Position numbers and translations under genes: made by a program. The notes below the pieces were generated by a model. That model worked only from the letters and a program-made list of their open reading frames with translations, searched no databases and was not told the DNA's origin. This document shows, piece after piece, positions 1-8,975 of a stretch of 64,000 nt of DNA. Source of the DNA: Entoloma clypeatum (Eukaryota; Basidiomycota; Agaricomycetes; Agaricales; Entolomataceae); NCBI GenBank assembly GCA_963565915.1, contig OY751493.1:3720001-3784000 (forward strand), read 5' to 3'. Within the stretch, counting starts at the first letter, position 1; the number at the start of each line of letters is the position of its first letter.

Positions 1-219
1 TCCACACATTCTCATCATTACGTCCGGAGCTGCGTATCTCGACTTCAGACATTAAGGTGATAGTTATCACTGCATCCATTTGGTATGCCGGAGTAGAGGG
101 GAAAGACCGGTCGGTCGACCCGGAAACTTGAAAAGGGACCTCTACAAAAAGGCCAAGTTCTTGGACTAGCCTAGCCGCATATCCCTCCTGCCCATATCAG
201 AGCCGATTGACTGGCAACG
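1..219. other. left-edge non-coding stretch
   Basis: I find no convincing coding sequence here. It probably contains the promoter and 5' leader of the small dsRNA-binding protein gene that starts at 220, and possibly the end of a gene lying outside the window. Confidence 0.4.
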
Positions 220-661
220 ATGACAAGTGAGTAATTTACGCGTGCTCTTTATTAGACGTACTACTCACTTGGCCCCCAGATCACATCACATCCCTACATA
301 ACCGTCTGTCTATATGCGAAGTCTACACATTACCTGGAATCTGATGTTTTGCAAGATCTTCAAGGTCGGGGAAAAGCACATCTACTGAGCTACGTCGAGT
401 CATCGACTGGATCATCCAACGAGGCCACCTGGACTGTACATTGCAAAGGTGATTCGAGCCATGATCACATCGTGATCTTAATTTGAGGTATAATCAAGTA
501 GCAGGCGAGGTCGTAGGTACTGGCACCGCTCCACAGAAGTCAGCGGCGAAGCAAGCTGCCTCTCAACAAGCCTTGAAGGTTTTTTTTTTTTGATCGATCG
601 ACCTTTAGCCGGTGCTCATCCCGCCGAACTTCCACAGGCTTTGGAAAGCGACTCCAGGTGA
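220..661 (+). CDS. small single dsRNA-binding-domain protein
   Basis: Five short exons (220-226, 280-303, 356-448, 502 or 505-578, 638-661) join into a protein of about 73 residues that is almost entirely one double-stranded RNA-binding domain. The N-terminal helix contains LHNHLQGRG. The beta strands include YVESSTGS and ATWTVHCK. The final helix is KSAAKQAASQQALKAL, with the lysines and alanines typical of the RNA-contacting face. No catalytic domain accompanies it, unlike Dicer or RNase III. I recall such stand-alone domains from agaricomycete genomes, but their role is unknown; binding structured RNA is the inferred activity. All introns are 50-60 nt with GT-AG ends. The fourth exon follows a tandem TAG/CAG acceptor, so one alanine may be optional. 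The first coding exon is only 7 nt. No single long ORF covers the gene. Confidence 0.72.
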
Positions 662-920
662 AGAAGGATTTGATGTGTCCTCGACCATAATTTGCGACCC
701 AGTCGGATCCTCGATAACGTATGACTTCCTTAGTATCACCAGACCAATTTAGCCTGTACGGATATCATTTCCACTCCTGAAAGTTGTTAATCTAGCAGTA
801 TGACTTGTATATGACACCTTCTGAGAGTTATTTACCTCTACACATGCCAATTTCATCCTCGCAGGTGCCGCGGAGTTTACTCACATACATCTGTTCTCAC
901 GATTCTTCTTCACAACCAAC

Positions 921-1107
921 ATGTTTCGACGTGTCATACCGTACTTGGTGGCAGCAGCGACAGGTCAGTGAAGTTCGATGCATAGACATGATATTTGTGA
1001 CTCTGCACGTTGTAGGCGTCGTGTCCGGGATTTACATCTTCCAGCCGCTGGTCGAAAATACTGAGGCCACTCAGTACGTAATGATGAGTTTGAACGGAGT
1101 GTCATGA
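921..1107 (+). CDS. small predicted membrane protein
   Basis: Exon 921-963 and an exon beginning at 1016, joined across a GT-AG intron, encode MFRRVIPYLVAAATG continuing as VVSGIYIFQPLVENTEATQ. The basic start followed by one hydrophobic segment suggests a single-pass membrane protein, perhaps mitochondrial. I do not recognise the family. The 3' end is uncertain. Read straight through, it stops at 1105-1107. A good donor (gtacgtaa) lies at the ACTCA just before this, so a last short exon may lie downstream, between about 1130 and 1240. The start was chosen because it is the first ATG that gives a hydrophobic segment continuous across the splice. Confidence 0.4.
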
Positions 1108-1272
1108 GGTTCTATGACTGACATATGAGTCGAGAATAGATTTTATGAAACAGAGTCCAGTATGACGGTATCAAAAAGCAAGGCAAATAATGCTATAGTG
1201 TCTCACAAGGATCCGGATACCAGCAGATAGATGTTAACGCGCAAGGCGCAGCTGCATATATATTTCCCTCGA

Positions 1273-3151
1273 TTATGATTGCATATCAATATCCCCTTTA
1301 TGATTCTCCCCATTGCCAGGACTTCTCCTTTCCCAAATCTAAGAAGGCGCGTTTGCCGGGCATTTCATATGATGCAGGACGTCACGCACCTGCAAAACAG
1401 TCTCGCCAAGGAATATCATCTCTCTCCGCGTCTCCTCCACGATCAAGTCTTGGATCATGAACCACCTCTCGCTCTCATTTCCTCCACCAGCAACCCGGAG
1501 GTGTACTTTCCAAACTGTGTTTTCCTTATCTCTTGTTGTTCCCGCAACTGACTCATGCGTTACATTTGCGATCAGATCGTATAACGTTGATAAATTGCTT
1601 GGAGGAGCATCAACGTCTGCAAAGCTGTCAGTAGAGGGTCAGGTAATATGACACGGGAAAGACGCGCATTCTCTAAAATCTAGGCCCCGGAGAGGGAAGT
1701 TAACAATCGTGGGGTTCTTCTCTTCAATGAAGATATTCTTGGTGAATCGCTTGAAATGCAATATTATATACGGGGGTAATTGTTGACATTTGTATCGCCG
1801 AAGTTGCCCAAGCGATTCCTGACAGATGGTTAGGCTTGGGTTTCTGCGCGTATTGTTTTCTCTTACTTGGGTGGTCCGCCCATCGTACTTTGCCAAGACG
1901 GTATGTATGCCAACTTGAGGGATGATATTTTTCTCTACAGTATCTTGGAATAGAGGAGGTGGTGGAAGATCGACGGCAAGGAAGAGGAAAGGTGACACCG
2001 ACGTTTTGATGTCTGTATAGTGTCAAAGTATCTACATAAACCTCGTAAAGGGACTCTACCTCGATCGATATCAAACCGAGGTTTCTCGTTCTCGCCAGCA
2101 TCGGGCCGAATCAGAACCTGCTGTGTCTCAACGCGTAACTCCCCCTGGAATGTAGAGAAGATGATGCCTGATGGATATCAATATGCGCAGAAAGAAAGAG
2201 GCAGGGGTATAACCCACTCGAGTTTTTTTTCCTGCTACCCCCCAGATCCTTGTGTAGGCGATTCAATAACCAACCAAGAAACTCGACAGGATCGCCCTGC
2301 TGTTCCAACCGAAAATTTCCCGCGCTTGCTCTGTTGACTTCTTGGAGGAACTCATGAGGACTGACTTGGCTCTTGAATAACCGTGGATTCCAGAGCTTCT
2401 TCGTTAGACCCGCAAATCTTTTGAGAAGTTCAGACTCCTTGCCACGAAACTCGGAAAGCAAAAGATGGTCTCGTAGTGGAGGTATATGCAAAAGGGCGTG
2501 GATGATTACGTTCATATGATCGTTTCTTTTGATATTGTTTAGACCAACATAACCAGGAAGATAAGCTTTGTTCGCCAGATCATAAGAAGGCTTGGCTAGG
2601 TGAGAGTCGGAGGATAGAGCAGCCACTGAGTGTCGCGTAAATCTGGGAGCTAGGACAAATGATATATCGTCTAGCGAAGGATCGGAGACGGGATATCCAT
2701 CTGGAAGAACATATACCTATCTTCCACATCAGTGGCTAGTTCGATTAGAATATGGACAGGCTGCACCTTGGTCGTTTCGAGATTTATGAAAACGTGATGA
2801 TCTTCATGTATTGAATGAGCATAGGCGTACGATTTGCGACCCCGTCCTTGAAAATACTTTCCACACACGAGACATCCATATGTATTGATATTGGAAAGAG
2901 AGACAGAGCACAATTTCTCGAAGTCAAAATCGAGGATCGCTCGGTTGATCTGGAAGAATGTCGTTGAGTTTCAACGCGGTAATATTCGCTGGCCAGCTTG
3001 CCGTATCCAAATAGAGGTCAGAAGGGCGAACGTCTTCAATGGGAGGAGACATATCATCCTCCTCGTCGTATCCATCGGCGTACCTATCATCTCGGTCTGA
3101 GGGATTCACCGTTGCTCGCGCTCGCTTAGCTGGGCGATCAGAGTCCTCCAT
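1273..3151 (-). CDS. SAD1: U4/U6.U5 tri-snRNP USP39/Sad1 pseudo-deubiquitinase
   Basis: This is the fungal counterpart of yeast Sad1 and human USP39, a nuclear splicing factor needed to keep or assemble the U4/U6.U5 tri-snRNP. The acidic N-terminus (from 3151) leads into a zinc-finger UBP domain with CLVCGKYFQGRG and HSIHEDHHVFINLET. A USP fold follows, including YVGLNNIKRNDHMNVIIHAL and PPYIILHFKRFTKN. In the Cys box the catalytic cysteine is replaced by aspartate (KRNDHMN), so it should be inactive, as known for this family. The last exons give YDLIANVTHES and a QIWERRSPGNG tail, with the stop at 1273-1275. One intron (1667-1617) appears to use a GC donor, joining FRE to YVDAPP. The gene sits head-to-head with RSM22, only 66 bp apart. 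Confidence 0.92.
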
Positions 3152-3217
3152 GGTCCAAGTCCTTGTCGAGACGGGAGGGTGGATTCACGCAGTACGTAAG
3201 CCAACCTCCTGCCGTGC
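3152..3217. promoter_or_regulatory. compact bidirectional promoter SAD1/RSM22
   Basis: Only 66 bp separate the divergent start codons of SAD1 (3151, minus) and RSM22 (3218, plus). The two promoters and 5' leaders must therefore overlap each other or the neighbouring coding sequence. I see no clear TATA box. Coordinated transcription is an inference. Confidence 0.55.
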
Positions 3218-5429
3218 ATGTTACTGGTCCGACGTTGTGGACTGCGCGCCTTTGTTGCTGGCCGCCATGCTTATTGTTTTGGCATTTCCAGGACTATCAC
3301 AGGGCAACCGAACCCGCGCCTTCAACTCGACCCGACTTTGCAGGCGTTGTTGAACGATGAAGATATCTCGCTTACAGGAAAGACGCACAGCAGTCTCATG
3401 AAGGAACTGGAGATACTTCCGAGGGAAGATTCAGACCAGGTCGCGAATAATCTATTCGAAGAGACAGACGAGTCTGAACGCTCTGTGGAGCGTAAGTCCC
3501 CGGCCGCATCCTATGGAAGTCAACAAATTGGCCAAGTCATCGTTCCGAATCAACTTCAAAATTCCATAAATATTTTGATATCAGGCAAGGTTCCCAAATT
3601 CAATGAAAGTAAAGGGCCTCATTTCACGGACAATTAGAGTGTGACAAAATACAGTTACGAAGCGATGCTACGCGATTATTCTACGAAGAAGGAAGCGGGA
3701 GGGGGGCTGACAGCGACTGGGCTACAGAGTACGAAACGAACAAATACCGGTCGCGAAAGCAAGCGTCTCGCCACGCCGAACGTGACGGTACTGCATTCGC
3801 ATCCGTCGCACTCCCAGCACACTATTCTGCTATCTTAGCCGTGTTTAATCATGTCAAACGAAGGCTGGAACCCACATGGAGAGTTGAACGGATCATTGAC
3901 TGGGGCTCAGGAACAGGTAGCGGACTTTGGTTGGTCCCTGCTCCCATTGGCAAAAACTGCCTTTGACTGGGTTCCTTCAGGGCTGCCCTTCATACTTTCC
4001 AAGAACCGGCTGGCGTGAAGACCAGAACCTCTATACAAGATAAACAGATATCCAACTCCACCCTGCGTTCATTTCTCGCGATTGAAAAACGGGATGGGCT
4101 GGCTTCGATTGGAAAGCGACTCCTCCGAGGTGAGCTTCGATGTAATTCTCCGTTTCATGCACCATAGTTCTCAACGACGAGCACGTTTCGAGGTATTGAT
4201 CTCGGTAACATCAGTATATCGTGGCAAAGAACCTTTAAAGAACACGATCAGATTCGACGATCACAAGGACACGACGTAGTGGCGTTGTCGGCCTTTATGC
4301 TCACCAGTTTATCGACTGCACAGGAGCGGAAGGCGCTTATCAAGGAGATGTGGGAAAGTGGTGCTCACGTTATGGTAGGTGCACACCGCTTTTGATAGCT
4401 TCCTTGCTAATTTACTTGAAGGTCCTCATTGACCACAATACGAGTGAAGGGTTTGAAGCTGTCGCTCAGGCAAGAGAGTATCTATTGAGCATGGGTCGCA
4501 AGGAATTTCAAGATAGTGAAGCGGATGAATGGCCAATTCGGGGCTCGCATGTCGTTGCACCCGTTCGTATCGATCATCGTTGTCCTTTCAAATATCCCTA
4601 ATATCGTCGAAACAGTGTCCCCATGATGGTGTGTGTCCATTACACCATCCGGGATCAAGCCGCCTCGTTTGTGGCTTCTCACAACGCATCCAGCGTCCAA
4701 CCTTTGTCCGTAAAACAAAACACTCTGGCGTTGGGCATGAGGACGTTGAATATTCATATGTGGTCATTCGGCGCGGGCCCCGGCCTTCGGCCTCGATCAA
4801 GAACCTCGGTCGAATTGGGGGAGTCGGAAGACGGGCATTGGAAAAGGAGGCGATGTTAAATATCCAGGCTAAAGAACTCCAACTTCACAGTGAATATCAA
4901 GAACTGGTGGGATCACCTGTAGAAACCTCCCTTGGCCTCATTACAGCTGAGACTCAAAGCGAATCTATGTCACCCGCGGAAGTTCAAGAAGCCTTACGGC
5001 TCGAGGCCTTTAGTTGGCCTCGTTTGGTGTTCCCCCCTTTGAAAAAAAGCGGTCATGTTATTCTTGACAGTTGCACGGTCGAGGGTAAGGCAGTTTCATC
5101 TATGCGAAACGATGACTCAGTTTTATGCAGGCAAAATTTTGCGGATGACCATACCAAAATCGCAAGGGAAACAAGCCTATTATGATGCTCGCAAATCCAC
5201 TTGGGGCGACTTGTTTCCTCACCCGCCTAAAAATCCCCCTCAAGAACGCTATCAGCCTCAAAGCGGTCGAGGCGAGTTCAGCAAGGGATCAGATATAGGT
5301 AAACGTGGTCATCCTAACAGAAGGAAAGATATGGCCAGCTATGACGCTCTCTCTCAGCACTTGAAAGAAGATAGGAAAAAGTCTCAACGAGAGCGAGTCC
5401 GTGGACGTATGGTAACCGATAATGATTAG
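3218..5429 (+). CDS. RSM22: mitochondrial RSM22/METTL17-family protein
   Basis: This is the mitochondrial small-subunit assembly factor Rsm22 (METTL17 in animals), a methyltransferase-like protein needed for mitoribosome maturation. Visible blocks are YSAILAVFNHVKRRLEPTW followed by the SAM-site-like DWGSGTGSGLW, ALSAFMLTSLSTAQERK, and VLIDHNTSEGFEAVAQARE. A conserved cysteine/histidine segment follows (CPHDGVCPLHHPG, then VCGFSQRIQRPTF and GHEDVEYSYVV), the region reported to bind an iron-sulfur cluster in METTL17. The C-terminus is basic and hydrophilic. The N-terminus (MLLVRRCGLRAFVAGRH) is arginine-rich without acids, as expected of a mitochondrial presequence, which supports the ATG at 3218. 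Several short introns interrupt it, for example near 3490, 3940 and 5085. Two mitoribosomal protein genes follow within 6 kb. Confidence 0.9.
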
Positions 5430-5528
5430 AGTCTCATGTTGTTCTCCTGATCTCCAAGCTCACCCCACTCATCAAGTCGTCCCTTTACACTTCCTGCTAG
5501 CATTATATTATTATTGATATGAAATGAA

Positions 5529-6667
5529 TTAATAGTCTGATATTCGGATGCCAGGCCCATGTCTCGAACTTAACATCACCTTGCTGATAACAGTAACTGC
5601 TGGACGATGAGAATGTATAGAGAACATTATGACTTCTTGACCTACCAGGTCTAACACTTGCACTCTTGAATTTGCGAAGATCCTCTGCCTCCTTCGTATT
5701 CCCTGTGACCTTCTTTACAGAAGTCATAAAGTGTTTGATGTTCTTCATGACTTCCTCTGCAGGAAAGTGCGCCTTTGAAAGCCCCATGAGACGGAGAAAA
5801 AATGAGACCAAAGAATTAGACCAACCATGGCTATCGGCATGTGGATATTGCCCGATTTATCCGCTCGCCACTCGCTAGTACCTCGCATGCGCTCGATGTA
5901 ACCCGTAACATCATCTGTAACGGTACCCCGCCGCTCCGACGGCATGAGGCCAAGGGGACCGAGAATTCGTCCCAATTTCGGCGTGATAGCTCTGATCAAA
6001 GCTGGAGTACAAAGGATAGTCGTGGCTTGATAACGACGATTGACAATCTACCAAGGACGAATGCATTGAACAGAGAAAACGCGCGAATCGAATCCAACAT
6101 ACACCTTCAATCAGCTCGGGTCCACCAACGATGTGCGCTCCAGCTTTTTTGGCCTCCTCTGCCTGTCGTCCTTCAGCAAAAACGAGGATTTTGTCCTCGC
6201 TCATTGCCTTGGCTTCTCTGGGAAGGTTAACTCGTCCTTTGGGAACAGTTACACCATTCGTTATCTCTGTCTTGATGTACAGGTTATAAACTGCATTGGG
6301 GTGCGCGACCTCCACGGCCTGTACTTCTGATATTGAGATCTCGGTCGTTGGAATGGAACAAGAAACTTGCATACACGTAGGACAGCGATAGCATCCGAAA
6401 AGGACCGGAATTCGGAGCGGTCTATAGATTTCTCTGCTAGAGCAGCTTTTCGTTTCGCTTTTGCAGCGGCGGCTCTTTTGGAAGGTATCCGAATCTTGTT
6501 CGCTTTCTGAATCTTGAGCAGCACTTGACTCGTAGTAAATCCCCGCTGAGGAATGAAAACCTATGTACGTGTTATGAGTCCAACAAAAGTCATACATGAA
6601 AAATGCGTACGGGTCGTGCCCCGGAGGAGAAGCAGCGCTGCCTACAGACGGCGAGAACACTTGACAT
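5529..6667 (-). CDS. MRPL1: mitochondrial large-subunit ribosomal protein uL1m
   Basis: Ribosomal protein L1 of the mitochondrial large subunit. After a presequence-like start (MSSVLAVCRQRCFSSGARP, exon 6667-6611) and GFTTSQVLLKIQKANK, an alanine/lysine-rich linker leads into the L1 fold. Diagnostic stretches are GVTVPKGRVNLPREAKAMSE, VFAEGRQAEEAKKAGA, IVGGPELIEGV, ITPKLGRILGPLGLMP and RRGTVTDDV. The last coding exons read KKVTGNTKEAEDLRKFKSAS, then VISKVMLSSRHGPGIRISDY, with the stop at 5529-5531. The 46-nt last intron is needed to restore this end; without it the frame runs into unrelated sequence. L1 forms the mobile stalk at the tRNA exit site. The gene is convergent with RSM22, whose stop lies 99 bp away. 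Confidence 0.92.
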
Positions 6668-8269
6668 TTTTCAAGTGTCAACCTTACCGACGCTTCCAGT
6701 GTTTAGCGCTCGTGGGAAGTTTTACCTTGCCGTGGGATCTAAACTTAAAACCCCGCGAATTCCAGCCCCAAGCGCAAGCTACAGAGGGAACCTCCTCCTG
6801 TTCCTTCACATGGCCTTGTAGCGGATTAAGTATAGTAGATCATCTGCATCCAAAATGTCGGATACCATCGACTGCGCCGCAATCTTTCAGTCGGGCTAAT
6901 GAGCAAAGAAATAGTTTAACAGGGTCCTTTGCTTCTTCAACCATACCATATATGCGCAAAAACCGGCTACTAACAAGAAGAGAGACACGAGGCAACATGT
7001 ACATACATACTTAGCGAGTGATGTTTTTTCTTTTTTTGTGTAAGACTCCAATCACTTCCTGTCACGTTTGGGAGCCTGAAAGAATTCACTCACGATCCGA
7101 GGCAATATCAATGCCACTGAAATGACGGTGACCCTGGCTTGCCTCGTCTGCGTGCGTAGACCCTAGAGAAATGGCGCTGAGCAGCATGGATACTATTCCG
7201 AAAGAGAACAATGCCAAAAGTTGTCGAACAATTGATCCTCACATGTCGCGATCCTTGGTGCTGTTCATGCCTCAAGGCTGTTCATGCCAGGGGATTATTA
7301 TTTCGTGAAATCGGAGGGCTTCATCCTGAATATGCTTAACCATCATCATGAGTCACAATGGGGCAGGGAGATCGCGGTCGTTAATTAGCGGCGTAGCGCA
7401 GCAGCCCTGCATCCAAGTTCATCCCAATGATTTCTCCGCTGACAGAGTGTGAGGACAAAACGCGTTTCAGCAACAGCTCGGAGACACACAACAAGGCGAA
7501 CTCATCTGAGGGTCAAGGACATGATGTCCATTGAGCCGGTCGCAACGGCAGGAATTGCAAAGAAAAATCTAGGCACACTTGAAGTATGGTTTCGCTCCGT
7601 AAGCCACACACTACATGCATGTAAAGTGCAATAGCCATCGCCATCTCGGCACCAAGCCGACGAGAAAATCGCGCTTTTGCGTGTCGCAGGCACATCGTAA
7701 CCTGGCTTGTTGGGAAAAGATAAGCGCGGTGAGGGTCCGCATGCGTGCAAACGCGTGTTGCTTGTCATAAGGAAAGTTCTACATCCTGGTACCGTCCGCA
7801 AACCGTAAGTAGACATGTATCCGTAGAGCAGGAAAGACGTGTCTTCTTGGTGTTTCGAACAGCAACCCCGCGTTTCTGTGAGACAGTTCATGAAAAACAT
7901 CCGTTGGAACCATTGTGAAGGTAGATGCGCCGTCGAGATCTTCGACAGAATATAGACCAAGTATAGTAATCAACATCGGACATGATGTAAAACGGTGACT
8001 TAGGCTGTACGCCTCTGCTAAACCCAAAAAAGGAGGTAGGTCCAACACCATTATAATATCCAAGAGAAAGGAATTTACTTACCAGCGCGCTGTATGAGAT
8101 AGTCACTGAAATTGAGAAGTTCAACAACTTGATCATTATTTTAAGTACTTACATCCTGTTTACTTGTTTGAGTAAGGTAAAATAAAAATAAAGAATATTG
8201 CTAAGTGGGTACCGTTGCTTATAATAAATAACGGATAACAAAATATTTCCACACCAACTCCTGCACAGA
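6668..8269. other. 1.6 kb stretch with no recognisable gene
   Basis: Between MRPL1 (starts at 6667, leftward) and MRPL40 (starts at 8270) I find only short overlapping ORFs, without conserved motifs or a consistent splice pattern. The longest run on the minus strand (about 7500-8060) is broken in every frame. It must hold both promoters. It could also hold a non-coding RNA or a decayed gene, but nothing visible proves either. The end next to MRPL40 (8100-8260) is AT-rich. Confidence 0.35.
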
Positions 8270-8836
8270 ATGTCGACCTTGTTGTGGGGGCCAAGCAGAG
8301 TAAGAGTTAATCCACGCGTCGCGCAGGCTGCCACACGCTCATATGCCGCTAAAAATGCCGAACCAGCTGGAGACCCAAAGAAGGAGATAATCAGGAAGGC
8401 ACTATACCCAGGCAATATTCGTAGTCGCGCTTCCCCCACTGGTACTTGGCGGCCCGACGTTGCCCGCGCTCTGCAATACGCGATACCATCCGTACAGGCC
8501 CACCAGACCATAGAGCGCGCCTGGCTCCTTCACCAGCGGCACTTGAGGAAGCGAAGGGAGGCGGAGCTTTCGCGAAAATTCGAAGCTATGCGCAAGGCGA
8601 TGGATGAACTGCAGAGGATCGACGAAGGATTGTACAGGGAGGCCAATAAGCAGGAGGACCCTAGGGCTAGAATTGATGCTGAGCGACAAGTGGCGAAGTC
8701 GATGAAAACTACTGAAGTTCGGACGCTGGAGGCCAGGATACGCGGCCTGTTCCCTCGCGAGCTGCGGGTGCCGACTGATACACCATCACGAGAAGGGTGG
8801 AATTACGACTACAAGCCCTTTCCCCGTCCTTTGTAG
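8270..8836 (+). CDS. MRPL40: mitochondrial large-subunit ribosomal protein mL40
   Basis: A single-exon gene of 188 residues for mL40 (MRPL40; Mrpl28 in yeast), a mitochondria-specific protein of the large ribosomal subunit. The first 30 residues are rich in R, S and A with no acids before AKNAEP, as in a mitochondrial presequence. Family-typical blocks are KALYPGNIRSRASPTGTWRP, IERAWLLHQRHLRKRREAEL, a charged alpha-helical middle (FEAMRKAMDELQRIDEGLY), and the C-terminal LFPRELRVPTDTPSREGWN. It is unusual here in lacking introns. It is convergent with CSN2, whose stop lies 139 bp downstream. Confidence 0.9.
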   Translation: MSTLLWGPSRVRVNPRVAQAATRSYAAKNAEPAGDPKKEIIRKALYPGNIRSRASPTGTWRPDVARALQYAIPSVQAHQTIERAWLLHQRHLRKRREAELSRKFEAMRKAMDELQRIDEGLYREANKQEDPRARIDAERQVAKSMKTTEVRTLEARIRGLFPRELRVPTDTPSREGWNYDYKPFPRPL

Positions 8837-8975
8837 TAGTATTAAATCGGTAGGTTGTGCCAATAGCATGGTTTACATTGGGCTGACTAGGTTCTCAACC
8901 ACTTATGTAGTTAGAGATTTTTGGATGGATAATATTCTTTCGACGGTGAAAGAAATCAACAATGTGTACATTGGG

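Noticed and set aside
1625..1654. 30-nt GT-AG intron in SAD1 giving FPFADVDAPP
   Set aside because: The frame works, but 30 nt is too short for a spliceosomal intron in these fungi and it breaks the family REY motif. The GC-AG intron fits better.
7502..8063. Overlapping minus-strand ORFs as a protein gene
   Set aside because: No recognisable motif, stops in every frame, and no splice pattern that gives a consistent protein.
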